DNA of 64,000 nucleotides. Source: Pomphorhynchus laevis (Eukaryota > Acanthocephala > Palaeacanthocephala > Echinorhynchida > Pomphorhynchidae). Below the pieces are notes generated by a model. It had not been told where the DNA came from and searched no databases. It saw nothing but the letters and a program-made list of their open reading frames with translations. The stretch spans positions 1-64,000 of the forward strand of contig WNNJ02001489.1 of NCBI GenBank assembly GCA_012934845.2. The letters run 5' to 3'. The translations under genes were made by a program, and so were the position numbers. Positions 48,628-58,300 of this stretch are shown piece after piece; the first letter of the stretch is position 1, and each line of letters begins with the position of its first letter.

Positions 48628-49017
48628 GTAATAATTTATTTATCAGCACATATATTTTTAGTGAGTATGCGTTAATTTAAAATAAATAGGTCAGATTTAT
48701 TACCGGTAATAAAATCCTACGGATACTGAAGTCAAAAGGTCTGGCCCCTACTATTCCAGAAGACCTTTATGCTCTTATAAAGAAGGCGGTGTCAATGCGA
48801 AAGCATTTGGAGCGCAATCGCAAGGACAAGGATTCACTGTTTCGCTTAATTTTAGTTGAAAGTAGAATTCATCGTTTATCTCGGTATTTCGTCAATGTTT
48901 CTGCGATTGGTTAATTTACGATTTACATGATTTATGTTCAGATATTACAAGACGACTAAAGTTATCGGACCAACTTGGAAGTACCAATCGTCAACAGCGT
49001 CTGCGCTTTTAGCCTAA
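48442..49017 (+). CDS. RPS13: 40S ribosomal protein S13 (uS15), three exons, complete
   Basis: uS15 is a core small-subunit protein that binds 18S rRNA. Exons 48442-48627, 48690-48883 and 48942-49017 are joined through GT/AG introns of 62 and 58 nt. The product is 151 residues, exactly the family length. It begins [20 protein letters not shown], continues [20 protein letters not shown] and [76 protein letters not shown], and ends [13 protein letters not shown]. The Arg codon before YYK is split across intron 2. No damage is seen, so this is the live gene or a very recent copy; the introns rule out a processed pseudogene. The introns are too short to host the U14 snoRNAs found in vertebrate RPS13. 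Confidence 0.97.
48690..48883 (+). CDS. RPS13: RPS13 exon 2
   Basis: Acceptor AAATAG ends at 48689. Begins [17 protein letters not shown] and ends within the Arg codon (CG) before donor GTATTT. Confidence 0.96.
48942..49017 (+). CDS. RPS13: RPS13 exon 3 with stop
   Basis: Acceptor TGTTCAG ends at 48941. The first base A completes CGA (Arg). Encodes [24 protein letters not shown], then TAA. Confidence 0.96.
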
Positions 49018-49270
49018 ACTAGTTCTAAATCATTTTGAACATCTAAAAAATCGTTTTTCTGACTTTATGTTTATTACAGCTTGTTTTAAAAATTAATAAC
49101 TTGCATTTATTAGCGAATTGACTACACTATAAATAAGTAAGAAATAATTTCAAAGAACATTATCAACCTTCAAATACCGATAATGTTTTTAAAATGTTCA
49201 GGTAATTCGTACATTAAAGCTGTTTTCACTTTAGCTGAATCGGATGTTCGTGGATGGCTTAGTGATTAAC

Positions 49271-49620
49271 ATTAACTAGACACTACATAATTATCAAAGT
49301 TGCATGCATACATTTTATCAAATTAAAAACTTTTATCAAGTTTTCGAGTGAAGATGATCTTTCAAGTATTAAAATTACAGTTGATGACAAGTCACGAGAA
49401 CTTATAGAACTTATTAAAATAAAATCAAAGGATATACTGCGTAAATTAACGTATTTATAAAATACTAAATTATCAAAAAGTATTTTAATAGTTTCAGCCA
49501 TCTGATTCATTCTTTCTCAGAGTGGTGGGTACTGACCACCTTGGGTCCACTGAATGCTTCAGAAGGCAGTGCAGCGAAATGACAGATCGAGTGTCGGTGA
49601 AATGGTCAAGGGTATCCTCA
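49271..49620 (+). CDS. Possible exons of an unidentified gene downstream of RPS13
   Basis: Two coding-looking stretches. 49271-49460, after a T-rich tract, is open and includes FSSEDDLSSIKITVDDKSRE and LIELIKIKSKDILRKL. 49499-49612 follows TAGTTTCAG and reads PSDSFFLRVVGTDHLGSTEC, FRRQCSEMTDRVSVKWSR before a possible donor. Codon use and acidic/basic mixture look like real protein, but I cannot fit the two in one phase with good splice sites, and I recognise neither. An upstream open stretch (about 49150-49266) ends LAESDVRGWLSD. They may be exons, a relic, or chance. Confidence 0.3.
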
Positions 49621-49914
49621 AATACACTATTAATGTAATTTTTGATAAAAATTTATCTTATATTAAAATATTTAATAAAAATTATCTTGTATTTAAATTT
49701 TCATAAATTAAAAGCAATCAATTTCTTCGTTACTTGGTTTTCTTTATTGTTTTTACAAATTAAATATTTAAAGCTTTGCTAATACGGGGTCTGATTTGAG
49801 AAGTATTAAGATTTTTTAAGCACCCCCTTTTTGGAATACAATAATCATAACAATCTTTTATTTTTATCAACTTATACCTTAAGATATAGTTATGATATAG
49901 TTACGTCCAAAATA

Positions 49915-52900
49915 TAGTTATTGTGGACGTGACCATCCCACCTGGTCCAAGAAATGCATTTTTTCAAACAATACAGATCTAAATTCTCCTCGCCAACACA
50001 AGCCACTAAAGAGGCTACCAGCTTCTCAAATTCCACCTCTAGATTGTCCGATAAGGATATACTCAGACTGCTTGATAAGAATAAACAAAGTATTCTCAAG
50101 TCAATCGAAAGCCTTATTGCTAAACAACTTTCTGTATTGTTTACAGATCCGGAAATCCCTGACCAAACTATCTTGGATGAGTTTACTATTCCATCATAAA
50201 CGGCAACTCTATCATCCAAAAGGAGGGGGGCTTCGGCTCATCCCATCCCCCTATCAAGATCGGCAATCTCCTGAAAAGTAAGAAAATAAGGGGAAATAAA
50301 GATGCTGCCCATGGGCAAGTACCTGCCCCGGATGATTCTAGTAACGGGAAGGGAAACCTTCCCGTCACTAGCTCGGTCAAGGTTGGCAATCCCACAATCC
50401 AACTAATCCATCACAGTGCAGAGTACTCGTGAGCCTTTTTCACTGAATATCCTTCAGTAGAATTCGGGAGGTGATTCTGCCCTTAGACTTCTATCTGGTA
50501 GAGATGCAGATGTTATAGTCTTTCAGGAGACGCGGTCTATCCGTCAACCTCAGAACATTACTCGATTTATCCCAAAGAATATATGTTCCCACTATACTCC
50601 GTACATAACCCCACCTCACTCCTCTTCATCTCAAGGCTCTTGAACTTAGTTAAGTGCTCCATAAGGTCATCTCTCCTATTAAACTACTCATGTCCAGCCA
50701 TGTCTTGTTTAGTAGTTTCACTCAGTAAGAACGGTAAACGCCTCAGTCTAGCCAATGTCTACATCTATCCAGGGGAAATTCACAAGAACCGTGACCTGCT
50801 GGATAGTATTATTGACAGCGGTTATGACATGAAACTTGGGGATTTCAACGACAGAACTGGTCGTTGGATCAATGCATCACTTCGCAGAGTTAGGAACGGT
50901 TATCTTATTAACAAACCTATGCCCCCTACCTTTCATTGAACATCAACAAATTCTATCCTCGACATTTTACTGCTTCACTCGAGGTGGTTGTCAAACCCCT
51001 CTGCACGGAGCAGTCGCGCCAGCAATTGTCCACCTATCATGACCTAATTCGTTGGAGAATAGATGAAGATATGTTGCTTCGTAGGAGGTTTCACTTTGAT
51101 CTGATCAGAGTGGCCTTCTTTCAAGCGGCTATCCAACTCTTTCCCAGAATATGAAATGAGAGTTTGACCGAATTTAATACCTACCTCTTTTCGCAAGCTA
51201 CTGCGATTTTATCGACTACCTATAAAGATCGTATATACAATCCCACTCCGACGAAACTCAAGGTCCTAGCGAAATTGCTTAACCTCCCTAATCTCTCTGT
51301 TTCCGCCAGACAGGCTCTCTCGAATAAATACTGGAGCACTAGATATAGGTTCCAGCTGAGTAGGGATAGGACGAGTATTGCTCGCCTTAATCCTTCTCAG
51401 TCTTCCTTTTGGAAGATTTTCAAGAAGTTTGTTTGCTGGAAGGATAGGGCATTGGGTTGGATAGGGAATGTAGGCCTTAATAAAGTTTTGGAGGAGTCAC
51501 TAGCCCTACACAACAATGGAGCCACTCAATCACCTCAACCAATCCCACCTTGGTGTAACTTCAGGAGTAGGGATCTATCTGTTACGGATATCCTTAACTC
51601 CTGGGTCCACTCCCGGGCACCTCCAAATCCGTCGCTCCACTTTCTTCTCGGGTCTGTCAGCTTTTGACAGCTGATTAGAGAAGAGAGGTGGCCGTCACAA
51701 TGCTTCTAGCATCCCCATCCGATGTAGCAGGCATCAATATTAGTAAGCGTGTTTTTATTCCTAAGAAAAAATTCTGCTCATGCCCTAAAGATCTGCGACC
51801 CATTTCGATTCAAAATGCCCTCGTGTCGATTTACGAAAAAGCGCTTGTGTGTAAAATCCGCCACCATATAAGTAGGCGTAATTTGATCCCTCCAGGTTTT
51901 CATGGTTTCGTCAAAGGTCGCTCGGTCCATTCAGCAGTTGGTGAGGTGGAGCAGTTTTGTCGGGATAATAGCCATCGTCTAGTTGTGGCTGTTTTCCTTG
52001 ACTTTTCTGCTGCATTTGACCGCATCTCTATTCCTTTTGTGATCTCTTCTCTCAGGTCCCTCGGGTTGCCTGCGAGAATTGTGAACAGAGTGGAGATCCT
52101 GCTGTATACCAAGCGATTTTACTATGAAGACGACCCTGATGCGCGTCAGTTCTACCCTATTACAGGTGTACCTCAAGGATCCCCACTTTCTCCTATCTTA
52201 TATCTTGCTGCCTCCGTTAACCTATTCAAAATATTTAAACGCGAACAACGTCTTGTGGTGTACGCTGATGACACCACAGCCCTGTTCACTGGACACAGGT
52301 GTAAAGACGTAGTCTCTGACATCAGCCGTTTCTTTTTAAGATTAAAAGACCAGTTACCCATATCCAATCTTATTTTAAACTCCGCCAAATCGCAGGCGGT
52401 TGTCTTTCATGGCACCCCTGCAACTAAGAAAAAACTTAAGAGATTAGCACTCTCGCGCTCTCCTCCATATTTGCCTCTGAACCACTTCCCACCTTCACAA
52501 GTCGAGTAAAATACCTGGGGTTCACCGTTACGATAAACTGGTCAGCGAAAGCTGACCTGGATAGACTCAAACGTATCCTGAAGAAAGCTAGATGAGCTCT
52601 GAAACGGGCTCAGCATCTGTCGTTTAAAGGGAAAGCCCAGGTGCGCCTTTGGGGCACCTGAGCTATCTCGGGTTTAGTCTTCTTCTCAAGAGGACATCCC
52701 CCAGAGCAAAGGCTAAAGTTTCTTAAGCTCCTCGTCTCTCGTTTACCAGCATAGTCCGCGCCGATTGGATTCTTCGGGGGGGGGTGAAAGACCCCGGGTG
52801 GTTCAGTCGGAAGGCGGCGTGTTGGATCGGTTGGGGGAGCTCAGATCCCCCTCGACCTAAGCCATAGAAGAATAGACAGAAGACTATCAAATCTGAACAT

Positions 52901-53030
52901 CGTTGACTGTTTTGAATATAATCTGACTATCTTTTTGTTTTGACGATTTTCTTATTTATTTTCGATGTTTACCTTAATCATTGTGACTTTTGAATTTGAT
53001 GTTTTTTTTGGCGAGGAATTTTACCTCCTA
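49915..53030 (+). mobile_element. LINE-J copy 3 (5'-truncated), inverted near-copy of copy 1
   Basis: + strand. Starts inside ORF1 (about 49925: GRDHPTWSKKCIFF, then LSDKDILRLLDKNKQSILKS). ORF2: endonuclease 50500-51150 (GRDADVIVFQETRSI-like, LANVYIYPGEIHKNRDLLDS, GDFNDRTGRWINASL), linker 51164-51667, RT 51688-52509 (273 codons open: KRVFIPKKKFCSCPKDLRPI, FHGFVKGRSVHSAVGEVEQF, VFLDFSAAFDRISIPFV, GVPQGSPLSPILYLAASVNL, VVYADDTTALFTGHRCKDVV), then the RLWGT-type C-terminus to about 52860 and a T-rich 3' UTR. The linker frame differs from copy 1 in about one residue, and both copies break at the same place (LLGSVSF then stop). Confidence 0.9.
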
Positions 53031-53109
53031 GTGTCCATTAGGCGAAATCTATTCGTGAATATATTTTTAAGTTAATGGAAAGGAATAATGCCATATATTT
53101 AGATCGATA

Positions 53110-53375
53110 ATAACAGATCGATTGCGTCAATTTTGGTCATTCGCAGCTAAGGAACTAATAACGGCGTCAGAATACGATCGCGTATTCTCTCGATCATCTC
53201 ATTACAGAGATCGTCTTAGCAAGTTAACAATCTCAGCACGTTGGGCCTTTACCACTGAGCGTACATTAACAAATCTAAGTTGGCATTGTTTTCCGCCTTG
53301 CTTATCATTGCCCATATTTAAGATGTTTTCAGTGTTTATAGTTTTCAGTGTTTATTTAAGGATTAGTGTTTCTAA
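53110..53375 (+). other. Unassigned open frame between LINE-J copy 3 and the PLE arm
   Basis: About 85 codons: LRQFWSFAAKELITASEYDR, VFSRSSHYRDRLSKLTISAR, WAFTTERTLTNLSWHCFPPC. GC is above the local background. I see no start or splice context that decides it and do not recognise the family; it could be a retroelement remnant or a host exon. Confidence 0.25.
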
Positions 53376-53379
53376 TCCC

Positions 53380-54139
53380 TAAATATTAATAATAATTGTA
53401 ACTGCAATACCGCAGGTGTATAGCATCTAGTACAATGTACATGTGGATTGCAATATATAGGAAAAACATATCAAATGTTAAAAACTAGGTTTAGGCAACA
53501 CATATATAATATACAGCATAATAGTCAAACTATATTTCATAAACATATGAGATTAATAGGACATGATATAGGATATATATCAATATATAATATTGATATA
53601 AACATATCAATATTAAATCAAAAACTATTAGAAAGAGAAGATTTTTGGATCTAAATAAACACAATAATATTAAAAATAAATTTAAAATCATTAGCGGAAT
53701 ATTTTTATGGATTGATAAACTTTGTATTAGAATAAGTAGATAAACTTTATATTAGAATAGATATTAGAATAATAATATACTTTGTATTAGAATAAGATAC
53801 TAGATAGTTATTTCAGAGGAAATACATCATTAGCATGTATTTGGCCCCGCTGCTATGTTGGGTAGAGGAGTTAGGGGCCGAAACCTGATAGCATAGCAGT
53901 TCCTCCTGATGACCTCTAATTCTTATTCTGATACAACGTCTGTTATTTATTAGTCAATTCATAAAAATGACGTTTATTTTAAATTTCAATTTTTTATTTT
54001 AACTTGATTTAAATTATAGAAAATCTAAAAACAATTATTAATTTTATTATTTAATTATTAAATTTTGATTTAGCATTATTATGTTTTGTTTATTTTATAA
54101 TTATATTAAATACGTAGACTCAGTTAGCTGATTTGATTA
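53380..54139 (+). mobile_element. PLE 3' end with GIY-YIG domain, inverted arm 1
   Basis: 760 bp. Encodes CNTAGVYHLVQCTCG-like sequence, then LQYIGKTYQMLKTRFRQHI, YNIQHNSQTIFHKHMRLIGH and KLLEREDFWI with a stop: a PLE GIY-YIG nuclease with the C.CG..YIGKT....R..QH pattern and the catalytic Arg and downstream Glu. The family 3' tail follows, with GGCCCCGCTGCTATG, GGGGCCGAAACCTGATAG, CATAGCAGTTCCTCCTGATG. One stop sits just before the domain. No RT is attached. Its reverse complement is 56887-57646. Confidence 0.85.
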
Positions 54140-54329
54140 TCTAAAATTATCGATTCTTTTAGTTTTCTTAAATTCGTAGTCATTGTTAGTCTGCGCATTT
54201 CAACTGAAGAGATAGTGAGATAGCTAAATAATTCCTTATTTAAAGTTCATTGGTTCCTAATCTATGCCGGTTTAAATATTCCACATAAGATCCATATTAG
54301 AAATGAGATTCATATTAGAAATGTGTCAC

Positions 54330-54730
54330 CAGCGTTCGTCCTTGTACGCGTACAGAACTTGATCAATAAGAGCTCATACTTCGAAGGTTTAAGAAATTAT
54401 GTACTCAGGTACGATATCTTCCCTATGAGACACGAATAAAAAGTTTGAATATGCCGACAGTGCGTGAAAGGTTCCTTCTTTTCGATCTTCTAGCTATGTT
54501 TTGACTAATTAATAAAGATGAAATTTTTTTGGCAAATAGAGTTGAACTCAATGACCGGGATGGACGTAGAGGGCACTCGAAAGTACTAGTAGTACATGAA
54601 CACGGAAAATACCCTCGTCATTTCTGACTGTCACATCGAGCGGTAAATGTTTGGAATCGTCTTCCAGCTCATGTCGTTTCGGTTCATACAATCAATGAAT
54701 TCAAATAAAATATAAAGAGCTAGATTTGTA
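54330..54730 (+). mobile_element. CR1-type LINE C-terminal fragment
   Basis: + strand: RYDIFPMRHE-like, then in another frame LPYETRIKSLNMPTVRERFL, LANRVELNDRDGRRGHSKVL, LSHRAVNVWNRLPAHVVSVH, TINEFK. This is the closing LPYE.R...L.....R......VNxWNxLP..V......FK block of CR1/Jockey-type RT proteins. 5'-truncated, with two or three breaks. Confidence 0.7.
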
Positions 54731-55232
54731 ATGAGAATGAGTGGTGGTTGCTGCATTACCCATGGTCCAGATATATCTATAGTGAATGATTGTTTTCTTG
54801 TATTATTTTTGTGTGAGCGATCAAAACAGCCTTATGGTTATGTCCTGTAATAATATGATTAATTCTGATTCAAATAGATTCATAACATGCCGTAATTTTA
54901 AGATCCAAAGCATCTGGTTATAACTCACGTGTTGCAGCAACACCTGTGATATTCCTCAGACGATAAATTTTTATATATGCCATTTAATAACGTTATTATT
55001 TAATTGGCGTGAATTCTTTGAAGTACTTTGTCTGTATGACATTTAACACTACCAAAAGCACTTGAGAAGTTGACCTTATCGTTACGAATATCAAAGAAAC
55101 TACGCCGTCTGTGTTTCCATATAGCGTCGCTGAATGTGCAATCAAAACAAAAATATTATTTTGTAAATACATAAAGTCACGACAGAAACGCATTCAAGCG
55201 GAATTGAACAAAAATATACACAGTCGGAATTT

Positions 55233-55391
55233 TCAGACGTTAGATAAATGTTTTACTTTACGCTGTTTTACAGTGTTGTGGCAGTATTCTCCTTCCAGTT
55301 TATCTTTCGCGTCGTTTACGCAGCTAATGGATTCACGCTTTAGCTGTACCTTATCCTTTCGTGCTTTTGCTCGAGCGTTTTGGAACCAGAC
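55233..55391 (-). CDS. ap: Lhx2/9 last exon: homeodomain helix 3 and C-terminus
   Basis: Acceptor TTTCAAG (complement of 55392-55398), then VWFQNARAKARKDKVQLKRE, SISCVNDAKDKLEGEYCHNT, VKQRKVKHLSNV and TGA at 55233-55235. Helix 3 holds the DNA-contact W, F, N and R. ARAK followed by A-R-K-D, in place of the usual F/W-R-R, is unusual for the class. Confidence 0.92.
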   Translation of the reverse strand, partial: VWFQNARAKARKDKVQLKRESISCVNDAKDKLEGEYCHNTVKQRKVKHLSNV

Positions 55392-58300
55392 CTTGAAACA
55401 CAAAAACATCAAAAATGCAGATCAACAAATTAATCGTTTAAAGTAAATTATCGATAAAATTTTAAAAGTGAAATTCGTTACTGACAACTTCAATTTAGAA
55501 TTGTCAGAACTTCAATATATTACATCTTTTCATGTTCGCCTCGAAACACGTATTTCGAAAGAATCGTTTGATAGTCCGGATTTCAAATTCTACTTGATAA
55601 CACCCCCAGAAAAGCAATGTAGCTTCTCTAAATTCAATACAAGACTAGATTATCAGTCTTACAATTATAAACGTTATGATCCTTTTTACACCACAGAAAG
55701 TTTTTGCCTTTGTCATATTACCTGGATGGTAATTACGCTTATCAAGGACTGTATGGTAGTAATCCACTTTGTATGGATTGAAAACTTTTTTGCAATAGAG
55801 TACTTTGTATTTCTTTTCCCTCCGCACTTGATACAAATAAAGCTGTTTTATCAAGTACAATGATTAAAAGATTGTATTATTCTTAATGTGTTAGCTGTTT
55901 GGAAGTCGTTTTAAACTAAAAGTATACCTGAAGAATTCTTTTGCTTAGATTTGTTTCTTGTGACAGGCATTTAAGATCTTTACCGTCCGGATTTTGATTG
56001 ATTGCAAAGTATGATTTCATCATTTGAAGCTGGTTGTATTTAAAGCTAGTTCTGGGTCTCTTGGATCTGCATGATCGAGAAGGAATGTCAAATGCACTAT
56101 TTTCTGTTTCTAAACTAAAATTTGTATTTTTATCGGTTTACGATAACTAAATTTAAAACATTTGAATGTTCTGTGCAGTATCGTGAGAGTGTAATTCACA
56201 GAATATTTCATTAGGTTTTTTACAGAAATGGTCAATTGCGTATTGAAATTTATATCTTTGTAAATGACAGGAAAATCACAGAAGGCAAAGTGACGTTTAT
56301 TACAATTTTAAATCATTTACTGAAATTTAAGAACAAATAAATCATTCTTGTGTTTATAAAAAGGGTAAAAATAACTGTTTTTATTTTTAATTTGAAAAAT
56401 ATAATATTTAAACAGGTTCCTGCAAGTGCTCCTAAATAACTCAGTGAATAAATTCATCACTAATCATCATTATCCATATCCAAGCCGTACAATTTTGGAA
56501 TGGTGGTAGACGAGGTTAGCGAACCGCTGCAGATCCAATGTATTAATACTGTATTAATAATGTATTTAATTAATAATGTATTAAATACTGTATTTATATT
56601 GTATTAAACAATTAATAATGTATTTCCTTGACAAGATTATGGGCGAAACGATTACGGCCCTCTACTTCCAAATTTTAAATAAGAATATAAGAAGAAAATG
56701 AGAAAATACAACTAAAAAGAAAATTGAAACACAAAAGTCTAAAATTATAAGAATTTTAATTAAAATTGTAAAGATATAAAGCTGAAAAAGGAATATATAA
56801 CAATATTTTCTATTCAATACTTATTATACTTTTATTCTTTTTAAAAGAATAAAAGTATATTTTTTTGTTTTGTTAAAATTTTGAAGTAATCAAATCAGCT
56901 AACTGAGTCTACGTATTTAATATAATTATAAAATAAACAGAACATAATAATGCTAAATCAAAATTTAATAATTAAATAATAAAATTAAAAATTGTTTTTA
57001 GATTTTTTATAATTTAAATCAAGTTAAAATAAAAAATTGAAATTTAAAATAAACGTCATTTTTATGAATTGACTAATAAATAACAGACGTTGTATCAGAA
57101 TAAGAATTAGAGGTCATCAGGAGGAACTGCTATGCTATCAGGTTTCGGCCCATAACTCCTCTACCAAACATAGCAGCGGGGCCAAATACATGCTAATGAT
57201 GTATTTCCTCTGAAATAACTATCTAGTATCTTATTCTAATACAAAGTATATTATTATTCTAATATCTATTCTAATATAAAGTTTATCTACTTATTCTAAT
57301 ACAAAGTTTATCAATCCATAAAAATATTCCGCTAATGATTTTAAATTTATTTTTAATATTATTGTGTTTATTTAGATCCAAAAATCTTCTCTTTCTAATA
57401 GTTTTTGATTTAATATTGATATGTTTATATCAATATTATATATTGATATATATCCTATATCATGTCCTATTAATCTCATATGTTTATGAAATATAGTTTG
57501 ACTATTATGCTGTATATTATATATGTGTTGCCTAAACCTAGTTTTTAACATTTGATATGTTTTTCCTATATATTGCAATCCACATGTACATTGTACTAGA
57601 TGCTATACACCTGCGGTATTGCAGTTACAATTATTATTAATATTTAATGAAAAACATTTGTTTGTCGTATTACTTACGATACAATTATTATATAAGATTT
57701 CATATAACTTATATCAAGGACATTATTGCTAAACATAACATAGAGACAGGGGCCAAATACATGCTAATGACGTATTTCCTTTTATGAAATTTGATTATCT
57801 ACAGTAATATTCTAATACAAAGTATATTGTAAATAGTTGAATTATAAATAGTAGAATTATTTGGACTAGATCAAAAAAATAAAATTTTAAAAATTTCCTG
57901 TTATGGTAATATTTGACAATTTTTTGTTAAAATTTTTATATTTCAGCACCCTAATTCAAGCCTGTCCAGTTTAATATGAGAGATTTAAAACGTCTCATTT
58001 TAAATGATACCGACATTCTCATTTATTTATTATAAATATCAAATAAAAAATAATTATAAAAGATTTTATATAATTTATAACTACAAAGTTAATATTTAAA
58101 ATTAATAAATTAGAATTCTTTTCAAGATAAAAAGAATAATTAACAATTATGTAAAGGAGATTTATTAGGGCACTGCGTCTATCGACTTAGCCAAATGAAA
58201 GAAAAATAATAAAACATTGTGCAACGACTTCATTTGAAATTATATCAATATTTGATAGTCCACCGCTAGTTCCCAATAGGCAAAAATAAATTTAGCAGGT

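Noticed and set aside
53870-53905. Standard hammerhead ribozyme from CTGATGA and GAAA
   Set aside because: The boxes are in the wrong order and distance for a normal stem II; kept only as a structural hint.
54996-55193. 65-codon - strand frame downstream of the Lhx2/9 stop
   Set aside because: It lies after the homeodomain exon's own stop codon and has no recognisable domain; probably 3' UTR or spacer.
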